Source of the DNA: Flavobacteriaceae bacterium
Lineage (GTDB): Bacteria > Bacteroidota > Bacteroidia > Flavobacteriales > Flavobacteriaceae
Assembly (NCBI GenBank): GCA_030835825.1
Contig: JAURRA010000015.1
Location: 1 to 64,000, forward strand
Length of the DNA: 64,000 bases
Direction of reading: 5' to 3'
The notes beneath the pieces were generated by a model, which was given only the letters and a program-made list of their open reading frames with translations, was not told the DNA's origin and searched no databases. This document shows, in pieces, positions 1 through 9,494 of the stretch. Position numbers and translations under genes: made by a program. Position 1 is the first letter of the stretch, and every line of letters begins with the position of its first letter.

Positions 1-1704
1 ACTGATAGGATTCTCACCGCTATCGGCATTGGCTTGAGAGCTGAAGTACAGGACCTCAAAATCGGTAGCACTTTGAGAGCCCAAAACCTGTGATGTTACT
101 AGGGCGTCAAAATCGACATCAGATATTCCATCGTTATTGTCGTCGCATAGCTTTAAAGTACCTGGATCATTGGCTGTTGGACTTTCATAAATGGTAAGAT
201 CGGTAGTAGAAACTTGAGTTTCTGTTTCGGTGACAATGGTTACAGTTACGGTGTAATCTCCGGCTGATGCATAAGTGTTTGATGGATTTGTCAAATTTGA
301 GCTTTGTCCATCTCCAAAATCCCAATTAATACTTAAAATAGCTTCTGAAGTTGAAATCGAGAAATTGGTTGTTTGTCCCAAACAATCGTTATCGTATTGA
401 ATATTGGCTACAAGGAAGGATTGAATAAAAGGGGGCAGTCCTAAAGTAGCAAAAGTTCCACTAGCAAGCGGTTGTGCAAAGGGTTGATAATTAGCGTCAA
501 CACCCACAATATCTGGAGAAACAATGACATCCAATGCAGATGAATTAGAAGAGTTACAGATATATATTTTTCCGTCTGGACCAAGCTGCATCGCTCCAAT
601 AAATCCTGATCCGCTGTGGAGCACGGTTTCTGACAAACTGATATCTGGGGCATCGAGGTGATATTGTCTTACTGCATTTCCTCCAGAAACATAAGTGATT
701 TTAGAGTCTTGGGAAAAGGCAACCCCATAGAAGGATATACCGCTTATTAACTCAAGCGGATTACTCACAACGCCAGTACTGTTGTCAAAATCATAGAGCC
801 AAGCCGATCCAGAATTAAAATCGTACTCACCCTGCGTTAAACCATTTTGATTATGAGCCGCAACTAACTTGCTTCCATCTGGCGAGGATTTGAGATAACC
901 AATGGCATTACGTCTGTAGCCGTTTGTTGTAATGAGTGGTGTGGTAACAGACTCTACTGGCGTTGTATTTACCCCAGAAGCATCGACGCGAAAGGCATAA
1001 AAGGTGTCCATAAAATGGGTGATTAACCAGTAGGATTGACCGTCATCATGCTCCACAGCGGTAATCTTTTCACTGCACTTAAATTTTGGTTCTTCTGAGT
1101 CAGAAGTATCATAAGTAATCAGATGAACATTTTTTTCATTAACGTCAACATCGCCATTACCGCCATTTAAAGTAAGATCAATCAAAGAATAATTCAGTCC
1201 GTTGTTGTAGCCGTCATCGGCACCTGGAACTACAGATGTTGTCCCTTCGGAATAAAAATTGATCGGAGTTCCAGCGTTGTTAGAAGGTCCTTGATCGGGA
1301 TAGGCCCAGCCGTTGTTGTGATGAGGTTCATCAACTGTAAAAACGTAATACTGATTTAAATTACCTGGTCTTGGAACGATTAGTGCAGAGCTCGTGCTCG
1401 ATGGATCACCCAATAAGCCAGTGTCATTGTTGTAGTCTGCATTTGGCATGATCTGATGATTGGCATCCCAAACGTTTCGACCATCTGTGTAAAACAGTAA
1501 ATTGCCATTGACATCAGAAATAGATGAACATCCCTCGTTGGTGCTAATAGTGCTAGCTGCAGCTGCAGAGGCTGTAACCGTTCCCGTAAGATTGTCGAAA
1601 ACTAAACCAGCTCCATTACCGAAAAACCAGTGATTGGCTTCACCTTGGGCAAAAGCGCCCATAGCACCGCAAATTAATGTCAATAAAAGAACACTGTTTT
1701 TCAT
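1..1704 (-). CDS. Exported PKD-domain protein, probable T9SS cargo (3' end beyond window)
   Basis: Open from an ATG at 1704 to the window edge, 568 codons with no stop, so the C-terminus is missing. The N-terminus is a signal peptide (MKNSVLLLTLICGAMGAFAQ). The next ~400 residues look like the beta-propeller-type region found in flavobacterial 'type B sorting' proteins, with recurring phrases such as SISDVNGNLLFYTDG and LGPDGKIYICNSS. A PKD domain follows around residues 450-520 (NWDFGDGQ). In this family the lost C-terminus usually carries a T9SS sorting domain; that part cannot be seen here. It is predicted to be secreted or surface-bound. It lies 26 bp downstream of the ABC permease gene. 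Confidence 0.8.
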   Translation of the reverse strand, partial: MKNSVLLLTLICGAMGAFAQGEANHWFFGNGAGLVFDNLTGTVTASAAAASTISTNEGCSSISDVNGNLLFYTDGRNVWDANHQIMPNADYNNDTGLLGDPSSTSSALIVPRPGNLNQYYVFTVDEPHHNNGWAYPDQGPSNNAGTPINFYSEGTTSVVPGADDGYNNGLNYSLIDLTLNGGNGDVDVNEKNVHLITYDTSDSEEPKFKCSEKITAVEHDDGQSYWLITHFMDTFYAFRVDASGVNTTPVESVTTPLITTNGYRRNAIGYLKSSPDGSKLVAAHNQNGLTQGEYDFNSGSAWLYDFDNSTGVVSNPLELISGISFYGVAFSQDSKITYVSGGNAVRQYHLDAPDISLSETVLHSGSGFIGAMQLGPDGKIYICNSSNSSALDVIVSPDIVGVDANYQPFAQPLASGTFATLGLPPFIQSFLVANIQYDNDCLGQTTNFSISTSEAILSINWDFGDGQSSNLTNPSNTYASAGDYTVTVTIVTETETQVSTTDLTIYESPTANDPGTLKLCDDNNDGISDVDFDALVTSQVLGSQSATDFEVLYFSSQANADSGENPIS

Positions 1705-1730
1705 TTACCTCTATTCGAGTTGTAAATGTA

Positions 1731-2573
1731 CTATAAATCCCTTTTTTTTAGAAGAAAGTAGGATGAAAAGAGAAAAATACAAGTCCAAATAAGAACTGTG
1801 CCGATCTCAAGCGAATGGACACTGTAATCGTATGCTAAGTCAGTTTGATCTGGAAATTTGGAAATTAAAATACGCTGAAAAGGCTGATCAATGAGTTTAT
1901 ACATGGATTTTAACGGAAACATATCTTGAATAATCTCAGGTAAGCTACTGTCAGTATTGCGGAAGTTATATTTCATGATACCGTAAACTACCCATTCGCC
2001 AATAAATAGGACAAAAAGAAACCCCAAGGCAAAAGCAGAGCGTTTGAATAAAACACTAAAAAACAAACACAGACTAAAAAAACCGACCAATTTGATAAAA
2101 TAGGCCAATACAAATTCGGTGCCTTGAATGATGATACTCAACTCGTCATAGCTTGAATAGTACAATCCAATACCTAAGGACAAAACAAAAATTAAAATCG
2201 TTGATATCAAGGAAAAGAAAACTATGGTGTAAAACTTGGACCTGATAAACTGGTTTTTGCTTAGTCCGTCAATGAGATTTTGTTTTAAGGTACGGTTACT
2301 GTATTCATTGCCAATCATACTAACCACTACAATAGCGAAGAAAAATTTGAACTGAGCAGCAAAGAAAGTAGTAATATGCCAAATGATCGGAAAATTAAAA
2401 ACCCCTAATTCTCCCAGTTCTAGAGTAAACAGTCCAAAAAAATCTATTTTAAAAGAGGCAAGTAGTAAAACAAAAAAAGGAAGGACAAAGGATATAAAAA
2501 TCAGCACTTTACTGGCTCTATTTAGCCATAGCTTTTGCAATTCTAATTGGAGCAACATCAGTTCAGCCTTCAT
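1731..2573 (-). CDS. ABC-2 type transporter permease
   Basis: 280 residues with six hydrophobic segments at roughly 16-42, 64-86, 113-138, 152-175, 179-200 and 254-275, the layout of ABC-2 family permeases. The segment after helix 2 (IGNEYSNRTLKQNLIDGLSK) is the amphipathic stretch typical of this family. The ATG overlaps the stop of the upstream ATPase by 4 bp (ATGA), so the two are translationally coupled and form one exporter. The substrate cannot be told from sequence; relatives include bacteriocin or antibiotic immunity exporters and gliding-associated exporters. Confidence 0.85.
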   Translation of the reverse strand: MKAELMLLQLELQKLWLNRASKVLIFISFVLPFFVLLLASFKIDFFGLFTLELGELGVFNFPIIWHITTFFAAQFKFFFAIVVVSMIGNEYSNRTLKQNLIDGLSKNQFIRSKFYTIVFFSLISTILIFVLSLGIGLYYSSYDELSIIIQGTEFVLAYFIKLVGFFSLCLFFSVLFKRSAFALGFLFVLFIGEWVVYGIMKYNFRNTDSSLPEIIQDMFPLKSMYKLIDQPFQRILISKFPDQTDLAYDYSVHSLEIGTVLIWTCIFLFSSYFLLKKRDL

Positions 2574-3475
2574 GACGGTATGGTTTGATCTGTTAAAGAC
2601 AGAAATTGTTCTTCTAAACTCGCTTTGCGTTTCACCAAGTGATTTAGGATAATACCCTGTTCAAACAGCAATTTGTTTAAATCTATGGATTCCATGGGTT
2701 GAGTTAGAATGACTTTTATCCTTTCGCCATCCATAGAAATTGTTCCGAAATTAGGATTAGATTCTAAATACGCTTTCAATGCCTTTGTATTTTGAGTTTG
2801 TAATTCAAAAAATCCATAACTAGCAATCATCTCATCTACAGGGCCAGCGTATAACATTTTGCCTTTACTGAGGACAACAACGTGGGAACATACTTTTTCT
2901 ACTTCGTCAAGGAGATGTGAAGCGAGCAATATGGTTGTGCCACCTTTAGCTATAGTTTGAATAATTTGCCTGATCTGATGTATGCCTTGGGGGTCGAGCC
3001 CGTTGGTTGGCTCGTCGAGGATTAAAATTTCAGGATTATTGAGCAGGGCAGAGGCTATGGCTAGTCGTTGCTTCATGCCTAATGAAAATGTAGTGAATTT
3101 ACTATTTTTTCTCTCTTCAAGACCAACGATATGTAAAACTTCATCAATACGTTCGTAGGGCGCACCTTTGATTCTACAGACCAATTTCAGGTTGTCGGTG
3201 GCGGTCATGTAGGGATAAAAATTGGGGCGTTCGATGATAGCTCCAACCTTTTTTAAAGCTTCATGAGTGTTGAGAGACCCTTCAAACCAACTGAATGATC
3301 CAGAGGTGGGGTTCACCACATTGAGTGCCATTCCTAAGGTTGTTGATTTGCCACTGCCATTGGGTCCTAATATTCCGTAGACATGACCTTTTTCAATGTT
3401 AAACGAAATATTATTAACCGCTATTAAGTTACCAAATCGTTTGGTTAAATTTTGAATATTTAGGATTTTCGGCAT
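2570..3475 (-). CDS. ABC transporter ATP-binding protein
   Basis: About 301 residues from the ATG at 3475 (MPKILNIQNL). An in-frame start at 3523 exists but would add an unconserved tail. Walker A is GPNGSGKST, the signature is FSLGMKQR (with Leu-Gly-Met in place of SGGQ, as in many ABC-2 drug-resistance-type ATPases), Walker B is ILILDEP, and the switch region is ASHLLDEV. The C-terminal ~80 residues form the accessory domain of DrrA/CcmA-like ATPases. It drives the permease encoded directly downstream. Confidence 0.9.
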   Translation of the reverse strand: MPKILNIQNLTKRFGNLIAVNNISFNIEKGHVYGILGPNGSGKSTTLGMALNVVNPTSGSFSWFEGSLNTHEALKKVGAIIERPNFYPYMTATDNLKLVCRIKGAPYERIDEVLHIVGLEERKNSKFTTFSLGMKQRLAIASALLNNPEILILDEPTNGLDPQGIHQIRQIIQTIAKGGTTILLASHLLDEVEKVCSHVVVLSKGKMLYAGPVDEMIASYGFFELQTQNTKALKAYLESNPNFGTISMDGERIKVILTQPMESIDLNKLLFEQGIILNHLVKRKASLEEQFLSLTDQTIPS

Positions 3476-3513
3476 AGTTGTAAGACGTAAACGCTGGCGA
3501 TTTGTTACATGAG

Positions 3514-4044
3514 TTAATACCAATCACTTGAAGAGTCAAAATTATCGAGATCTTCTTGGTCATAGTCGTCTTCATCCATATCTCCATGAAATTCGCTTGA
3601 CCCCAATTCGTTTTCGGTATCAAATGCTTTCTCTGGGGCGGATTCAGGCATTTGACCGTGTGCAAAAAGTAGTTTTGGATAATCGGAACCTTCTACCTCT
3701 GGAACAATTTCGGCTAATTCCACAAAAAAGGTCCACATATTTAGAAAGTCGTAGATATATAGAAACTTATTTTGATCTTCGTTTGCTATCTCATGCAGCA
3801 GTGTAGTCTCCATTTTCATTGAAGAAGATTCGCCTTCTCCTAAATCAAATAATGATATTTCTTCTCCTTGCTCCCATAGATCATTACTGAAATAAAACGA
3901 GGCCATTTCATTGCCGTCAAAACCAAAGGCTTGAACTATGGCATTGTGAAAGTCCTCAAAAGTATCGGTCTTTTGAAGTTCGATATCCCTAAATATATCC
4001 GATTCACCGTGATGGTCTAAAATAATTCGAAATCTATAAATCAC
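3514..4044 (-). CDS. Plasmid pRiA4b ORF-3-like family protein
   Basis: 176 residues, resembling the pRiA4b ORF-3 family in residues 1-120: an N-terminal strand (IYRFRIIL) followed by the TFEDFHNAIVQAFGFD pattern and the hydrophobic/aromatic SFYFSNDLWEQG segment. The C-terminal 30 residues are very acidic and low complexity. The only sensible start is GTG at 4044, inside the end of the heme A synthase gene (11 bp overlap), so it is probably expressed by coupling. The family is widespread on plasmids and chromosomes and has no settled biochemical role. No transposase is nearby, so mobility is not indicated. Confidence 0.75.
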   Translation of the reverse strand: MIYRFRIILDHHGESDIFRDIELQKTDTFEDFHNAIVQAFGFDGNEMASFYFSNDLWEQGEEISLFDLGEGESSSMKMETTLLHEIANEDQNKFLYIYDFLNMWTFFVELAEIVPEVEGSDYPKLLFAHGQMPESAPEKAFDTENELGSSEFHGDMDEDDYDQEDLDNFDSSSDWY

Positions 4045-5062
4045 TTTGAGATTGTTTTTGGTAGGTTATCCAAAGATAGAATTGCAATCCGAATAAAATG
4101 GTGGCTATGACCAAATGAATGGGCTGCGTAGTAAAGGGGAAATCAAAGTAATACATTAAAATACCAGAAAACACTTCGACACCAATCATGACTAAAATCC
4201 ATAAAGTTAAAGTGTTATACGGTTGCACTGAGGTTCTATTTCGCCAGAATAGTGCAATATTGGAAAGTAGAACCAGTGCGGACATCGAACGGTGTATGTA
4301 AAAATTAATTGTCGGCGAAGACAACCATAGGGAAGGATCGTTTCCAAGACTTTTGACTTGAACATCGACATACTGTCTCACTTGGGTTCCAAGAACAATT
4401 TGAGCCAGAGTCAAGGCTAAAGCAAACCAAATTAAGTAGTGAAAATTTTGATCAGACTTAATAGCGATTTGTCTGTCTTTTGTACTTGAGATTTGATAGA
4501 TCAACATGGCTACAATTACCAGAGCCATCACCATATGAATGGTTATTTTATGGGGAGCTAAATTGGAGTCAACCACTGTTTTTCCCAACCATGCTTGAAA
4601 GAGAATCCCAACAAGTGTGAGAATGCCAATCACTGTATTCCATTTGTTTTTGTGCCAGAGCTTTATTGACAAAAAGGCAAGTAGTAAAATAGGCAGCCCA
4701 GAGAGTGCACCCAAAAGGCGATTAATATACTCTACCCAAGTATGGAAAGGGTTGTATGCAGCGTAATCGTGTGCAGTATATGGGCTCCAATATGCCATAT
4801 CTATTGAGCTCGTAGAGGTAAAATTTTGATTGGCAACCCACAGAGATTCATTTAAAATAATGATCTGACCCTCTGAGTAATGGTGATCGGATTTAAACTC
4901 CAAGGCACCAGACTCAGTTGGAGGAATATAATAACCAAAACATTTCGGCCAGTCAGGGCAACCCATACCAGATCCAGTCATCCGGACAACTGCCCCTGCC
5001 AGTATGACCAGATAGATCAATATCAAAGCTGTTTTGGCTGTTTTATGAAACAAATGAGTCAT
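4034..5062 (-). CDS. ctaA: Heme A synthase (COX15/CtaA family)
   Basis: 342 residues, polytopic with about eight membrane helices. The N-terminus has the family sequence VVRMTGSGMGCPDWPKCFG, and the first conserved histidines sit in the segment FHTWVEYINRLLGAL. Later helices carry H-containing segments (APHKITIHMVMAL, YIHRSMSALVLL, QPIHLVIATI), consistent with the four heme-binding/catalytic histidines. It oxidises heme O to heme A for aa3-type cytochrome oxidase in the inner membrane. It is one gene downstream of cca in a same-strand block; no other oxidase gene lies in the window. Confidence 0.93.
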   Translation of the reverse strand: MTHLFHKTAKTALILIYLVILAGAVVRMTGSGMGCPDWPKCFGYYIPPTESGALEFKSDHHYSEGQIIILNESLWVANQNFTSTSSIDMAYWSPYTAHDYAAYNPFHTWVEYINRLLGALSGLPILLLAFLSIKLWHKNKWNTVIGILTLVGILFQAWLGKTVVDSNLAPHKITIHMVMALVIVAMLIYQISSTKDRQIAIKSDQNFHYLIWFALALTLAQIVLGTQVRQYVDVQVKSLGNDPSLWLSSPTINFYIHRSMSALVLLSNIALFWRNRTSVQPYNTLTLWILVMIGVEVFSGILMYYFDFPFTTQPIHLVIATILFGLQFYLWITYQKQSQSDL

Positions 5063-5072
5063 TATTAGGTGG

Positions 5073-6497
5073 TTATTTAATAGTTGCTTTAAGGCCTAAC
5101 TCTTGCCCTATTTCTAACATCTTATCATAGGCAGCTTGATAATCGTTGGGTATTTCGCCTTCTAAAATAGCTTCTTTGATGCCTTCTTTAATTAAGCCTA
5201 TGGCTTTGGAAGGTCGGATGTCAAATGTTTGAATAATCAACTCTCCCGAAATAGGAGGTTGGAAGTTTCTGATATGGTCACGTTCTTCTACTTCAACAAT
5301 CTTCTGACGCACCATTTTAAAATTATCGTGGTAGCGTCGGAACCGTTTTTTGTTTTTGGTGGTGATATCAGCTTCACAGAGAATCATTAAGTCTTCAACA
5401 TAATCTCCAGCGTCAAAAACCAATCGTCTCACCGCAGAATCAGTAACTTCTTCTGAGGCTAAAGCGATAGGTCGAGAACTCATAAAGACCATTTTTTGAA
5501 CAAATTTCATTTTGTCATTCAATGGCATTTTAAGCCTTTTGAATAATTTGAAAACCATCTTAGAGCCTTCAAATTCGTGTCCGTGAAAAGTCCAACCTAC
5601 CCGGTCGTGGAATTTTTTCGTAGGCGCTTTGCCGATATCATGGAGCAATGCTGCCCACCTGAGCCACAGGTTGTCAGTATTTTTGCTGATATTGTCAACC
5701 ACTTCTAGGGTGTGATAAAAATTGTCTTTATGCTTTTGACCCTCAATTTCATCAATGCCTTTCAGGGCGGTCAACTCTGGCAGAATATATTCTAGCAAAC
5801 CAGTCTCTTCAAGAAGTAAAAATCCAACTGAAGGTTTTTCCGAGTCTAATATTTTGTTGATTTCGGTTACAATGCGCTCTTCAGAAATGATCTGAATTCT
5901 TTCGGCAAGTTGTGTGATAGCTTCCAACGAGCTTTTTTCAATTTCAAAATTCAGTTGAGCTGCGAATCGTATGGCACGCATCATTCTTAATGGATCGTCA
6001 TTGTAAGTAGTTTCTGGCTCCAAGGGCGTGCGAAGGACTCCTGACGCCAAATCTTTGAGACCCTCAAAAGGATCTACTAATTGACCAAAATGCTTTGAAC
6101 TTAAATCAAAAGCTATAGCATTGATGGTAAAATCTCTGCGATTCTGGTCGTCTTCGAGGCTGCCAGGAAGTACGCTTGGGTTTCGACTGTTTTCCGAGTA
6201 TGATTCAATTCTAGCTCCTACAAATTCAATATCCAAACCATCGAAATGAATCATTGCTGTGCCATAAGTTTTGAAATAAGATACTTTAGACTTTTCTGGA
6301 AGTGAGCTGGCTACGGCTTTTGCCAATGCAATGCCATCGCCCACAGCGACAATATCAATATCATTTTTTGGAGGTCGTCCCATGAGATGGTCTCTCACGA
6401 ATCCGCCTATTACGTAAACAGGAAAATCCAATAGCTCAGCGGCCTCCGAAATATATCGAAAGATTGAATGTTGTAATGCGGATTTGTAATTTGTCAT
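5073..6497 (-). CDS. cca: CCA-adding tRNA nucleotidyltransferase with HD domain
   Basis: 474 residues. The N-terminal nucleotidyltransferase domain has the class II motif GGFVRDHLMGRPPKNDIDIV (the DxD metal ligands), then RRDFTINAIA and the RRAIRFAAQL-like segment DDPLRMMRAIRFA. A C-terminal HD domain carries LLHDIGKAPT near residue 290. It adds or repairs the 3' CCA of tRNAs. Both tRNA genes in this window lack an encoded CCA, so the enzyme would be needed for their maturation. It lies 5 bp downstream of the tsaC-type gene. Confidence 0.95.
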   Translation of the reverse strand: MTNYKSALQHSIFRYISEAAELLDFPVYVIGGFVRDHLMGRPPKNDIDIVAVGDGIALAKAVASSLPEKSKVSYFKTYGTAMIHFDGLDIEFVGARIESYSENSRNPSVLPGSLEDDQNRRDFTINAIAFDLSSKHFGQLVDPFEGLKDLASGVLRTPLEPETTYNDDPLRMMRAIRFAAQLNFEIEKSSLEAITQLAERIQIISEERIVTEINKILDSEKPSVGFLLLEETGLLEYILPELTALKGIDEIEGQKHKDNFYHTLEVVDNISKNTDNLWLRWAALLHDIGKAPTKKFHDRVGWTFHGHEFEGSKMVFKLFKRLKMPLNDKMKFVQKMVFMSSRPIALASEEVTDSAVRRLVFDAGDYVEDLMILCEADITTKNKKRFRRYHDNFKMVRQKIVEVEERDHIRNFQPPISGELIIQTFDIRPSKAIGLIKEGIKEAILEGEIPNDYQAAYDKMLEIGQELGLKATIK

Positions 6498-6502
6498 GTA
6501 AA

Positions 6503-7063
6503 TTAGGCTCTTAAGACATGTATCTCGCCATCTCCAGATATTTTGATCACTTTGGAAGGCAGAGATTCTTTTGAATTGTCGGGCAAATTTACAACATAGT
6601 CTACGCCTGTTAAAATCTCTTTCTGTATTTCTTTAAAAGCTTTTGGTGATGGATTACCACTTATATTAGCTGAGGTAGAAACAATGGGGTGGTTTAGTTT
6701 TTTGATCAACTCGTGGCTGAAGCCATCTTTCACTAAACGAATTCCAACTGAACCGTCTTCTGCCAATAGATTGGAGGCCAGTCCAACAGGATTATCATAA
6801 ACTATAGTGGTTGGCCTCGAGGTCTGACCGATTATCTCAAGTGCCTTGACTGGCACTGCGTTAATATATCTTTTAAGCATGTCCAAATCGCTAATCAAAC
6901 AAATCATACTTTTAGATTCGATGCGTTTTTTTAGGGTATAAATACGGCTAACTGCCTCATTATTAGACACATCACAACCTATTCCCCATATTGTGTCAGT
7001 TGGATATAAAATGAGGCCCCCTTTCAAAATGACATCAGTACAGTGCTCTATTTCATTAGTCAT
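6503..7063 (-). CDS. L-threonylcarbamoyladenylate synthase (YrdC/Sua5 family)
   Basis: 186 residues, a single YrdC domain without the extra Sua5 C-terminal domain. Recognisable motifs are the N-terminal GGLILYPTDTIWGIGCD, then KKRIESKSMICLI, the ATP-site RPTTIVYDN region and the STSANISGNPSP motif. It makes threonylcarbamoyl-AMP from threonine, bicarbonate and ATP for the t6A37 modification of tRNA. The start overlaps the end of the upstream glycosyltransferase by 8 bp. The neighbours are tRNA-related (cca) on one side and envelope glycosyltransferases on the other. Confidence 0.92.
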   Translation of the reverse strand: MTNEIEHCTDVILKGGLILYPTDTIWGIGCDVSNNEAVSRIYTLKKRIESKSMICLISDLDMLKRYINAVPVKALEIIGQTSRPTTIVYDNPVGLASNLLAEDGSVGIRLVKDGFSHELIKKLNHPIVSTSANISGNPSPKAFKEIQKEILTGVDYVVNLPDNSKESLPSKVIKISGDGEIHVLRA

Positions 7064-8228
7064 GTAAGATTGTTTTGTAAAGTTTGATGCTATTTTGAAT
7101 CATTTGTTCAATTGAAAATTCAGCCTCAACCTTAAGGCGTGCTGCTTTTCCTATGTCTCTCAATAGTTCAGGCTTTGAGAAGAGTTCATTAATTATTTTC
7201 ACACAGTGTTCCTCACTGGTAAAAATATAACCATTTTCTTGATGATCAATCAATTCTTGAGCGACAGGAATATTTGGGATTACGGTAGTCTTTTCTAAAG
7301 ACATAGCCTCAACAATGGTATAGCCAAAAGTCTCACCACGAGAGGGTAGGATGACCACACCAGCTTGGGAAATAAGTGCAGGCAGATCGACCAGTGCTTG
7401 AGCGCCCAAGTAAGTGGTTTGCTTTAAAAGTGACGGTGATAAGTTTTGCTTAATTTCGTTTTCAAAATAAGCTCTGCCACGCCCTATGAGATGCAAGCTT
7501 GCATCAGGATGGGTTTGGTGGATCCTATTGACAATTCTGGTCAATTCTAATAATCCTTTGGATGCCGATAAAGTTCCGAAATAGAAAATTGATTTTGATA
7601 TGGGTTTGACCTCAATTTTGGGCTTAAAGAAAGACGTGTCTATGCCATTGTAGATCAACGCTGTAGCATTGATTTGGTACAACTCATTTAAGACAGACTT
7701 GGTGTACAAGGAGTTGGCAACAAGACTGTTACAATTTTCTAAAGCCATTTGCTCCATGTCAAAATATGATGGGTTTTGCTGATGATGCAATTTGTAATGC
7801 CAAAATTTGCGAGATCCATGAAATCTGAGAATCAGTGGTGCTGGTGAGGCATAAAATGCCGTGTATCCATCATAAGCAAAACTCTCCACAAGATCGATTC
7901 GATGTTTTTGCACGTATTGATTTAGGACTTTAGACCAATATTTTCTTTCAGCTATTAGAAATCGTTTTGTTGATTGGGACCGTCCTAAGCGATTGCCCAA
8001 TGATCGCATAAATTCTTTGAATGGAAACAATTTCGCGTAGGATTTAACAACTTTGAATGGAATCCCGTCACTAGTAAACGAAGTAGATTTTTTTGATATC
8101 AAAAGGACATGAACTTCAAGACCTTGTTGGGTCAATCCCTCGGCTAGGCGTTTATAAAATGTACCGAGGCCTCCAGTTGGCGGCAACTTTTTGTGAGCGT
8201 ATTCATTAGTAAAAAGTACTACCTTCAT
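7056..8228 (-). CDS. Glycosyltransferase family 4
   Basis: 390 residues, GT-B fold. The N-terminal domain has a glycine-rich acceptor loop (PPTGGLGTFYKRLAEGL), as in GT4 enzymes. The C-terminal domain carries the GT4 donor-site pattern IFYFGTLSASKGLLEL, HLIGRG, and a late EX7E-like region (SRGETFGYTIVEAMSL). It is a cytoplasmic, probably membrane-associated, retaining sugar transferase. The start overlaps the upstream GT4 gene by 4 bp. As the last of five consecutive glycosyltransferase-type genes, it probably helps build an LPS core or a surface glycan; the sugar is not predictable. Confidence 0.88.
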   Translation of the reverse strand: MKVVLFTNEYAHKKLPPTGGLGTFYKRLAEGLTQQGLEVHVLLISKKSTSFTSDGIPFKVVKSYAKLFPFKEFMRSLGNRLGRSQSTKRFLIAERKYWSKVLNQYVQKHRIDLVESFAYDGYTAFYASPAPLILRFHGSRKFWHYKLHHQQNPSYFDMEQMALENCNSLVANSLYTKSVLNELYQINATALIYNGIDTSFFKPKIEVKPISKSIFYFGTLSASKGLLELTRIVNRIHQTHPDASLHLIGRGRAYFENEIKQNLSPSLLKQTTYLGAQALVDLPALISQAGVVILPSRGETFGYTIVEAMSLEKTTVIPNIPVAQELIDHQENGYIFTSEEHCVKIINELFSKPELLRDIGKAARLKVEAEFSIEQMIQNSIKLYKTILHD

Positions 8229-9343
8229 GAATTATCAGATGATTTAGATACCTGATTCATAATATTGAAAAACTTATCTGAAATCACTTTTTTCGTAAAA
8301 TTTTCCATCAAATGGCGGTATCCATTTTTTGTTAATCGGTCTTGAAGACCAGAGTCATGCAATAAATTTAAAACCTTATCGGCAAAGTCAACAGGATTTC
8401 CTACTTCTGCCAATAAGCCAGTTTCTCCGTTAACAAGGACTTCGGGTATACCCCCAGCGTTAGCTGCTACTATGGGTATTCCAGCGGCATAACACTCCAA
8501 AAGCACACCCCCTGTGGGCTCGTTGTCTGAAGTAAACAAGAACAAATCGAACTCAATCAAAAGATCGGGAATATCTTTTCGAAAACCCGTGAAAATTATA
8601 TAATCACTCAGTCCTTTTTGCGCTACATAGGCTTTAATTTCAGGCATAAGTCGCCCTTCGCCAATCAATATATATCTCGCTTTCTTAAGGCCTCTATTGA
8701 TCAATTGCTCCACAGTATCAACCCATGTGTAATGATCTTTGAATGGTGAAAATGCGGCTATATTTCCAATAATTTGAAAACCTTCTTCAATGTTAAACTC
8801 GCTATGAAGCTTGCCATTTTTACTGGCATGTTCAAATTTTTTGTGATCAGAAACACTGCCGACTATGGTCATTCTTGTGGTGTCTTTGACGGCATAAGTT
8901 AAAACGTCCACTACGGCTTGTGATACACAAATAATTTTTTTTATTCCTGTATAATTGTATTTCCACTTGCGAAAAAAATTGGTATCAACGCGCTCAATTA
9001 AAGTCCTACACAAAACTAAAGTTGCTGGGAGGCCAAATAATAGGTGAGCTAAAACGGCTAGGGTATGCGCTTTGCTGTTGTGCAGTAAAACAACATCAAT
9101 CTGTTTTTCTTTTACCAGACGAACAAGCATTCGTGCTGTCTTGAAACTGTATTCCGACTGATAGTCGAAACCAATAACATTCATTTTTTCATCTAGGGCG
9201 CGGTCATATATGGGCGTATTGTTAGCACACAAAATGAATTGATCCTCAATTTGTGGGTTTTCGACATAGGCATCGTAGAGATAAAGAATTTTTTGCTCGT
9301 GCCCTCTCCAAACTCCAGAAGCGGTAAATTGTAATAACCTCAT
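8225..9343 (-). CDS. Glycosyltransferase family 4
   Basis: About 372 residues from the ATG at 9343 (MRLLQFTASGVWRGHEQK); the region upstream of it is not conserved-looking, and an in-frame start at 9409 is less likely. Features are the N-terminal strand plus the GVWRGHEQK acceptor loop, GNIAAFSPFKDH, YILIGEGRLMPEI and the EX7E region TSDNEPTGGVLLECYAAGIPIVA (shown here in part), all typical of GT4. The predicted role is addition of a sugar in envelope glycan synthesis. It is translationally coupled to the next GT4 gene, and 150 bp without a gene separates it from the upstream GT2 gene. Confidence 0.87.
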   Translation of the reverse strand: MRLLQFTASGVWRGHEQKILYLYDAYVENPQIEDQFILCANNTPIYDRALDEKMNVIGFDYQSEYSFKTARMLVRLVKEKQIDVVLLHNSKAHTLAVLAHLLFGLPATLVLCRTLIERVDTNFFRKWKYNYTGIKKIICVSQAVVDVLTYAVKDTTRMTIVGSVSDHKKFEHASKNGKLHSEFNIEEGFQIIGNIAAFSPFKDHYTWVDTVEQLINRGLKKARYILIGEGRLMPEIKAYVAQKGLSDYIIFTGFRKDIPDLLIEFDLFLFTSDNEPTGGVLLECYAAGIPIVAANAGGIPEVLVNGETGLLAEVGNPVDFADKVLNLLHDSGLQDRLTKNGYRHLMENFTKKVISDKFFNIMNQVSKSSDNS

Positions 9344-9494
9344 TTGAATCCCAATTGAGCTCGCAAAATAATCATTTGATTGGGAAGGAGAGGGCTCGAA
9401 GATTAACAATTAAACGAAAACAATCATGTTTAGTTGTTAATTATCCTTTTTAAGGACTCTTTTTAAAATCATAATTGGGTGAGAAAGCGGAAAG

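Noticed and set aside
441-653. A 70-codon minus-strand frame with a methionine start
   Set aside because: It lies inside the PKD/T9SS-type gene in another frame, has a repetitive hydrophobic composition and no family resemblance.
3514-4044. Possible mobile element because of the plasmid-associated domain name
   Set aside because: No transposase, integrase, terminal repeats or target duplication is visible nearby, and the gene is coupled to heme A synthase.
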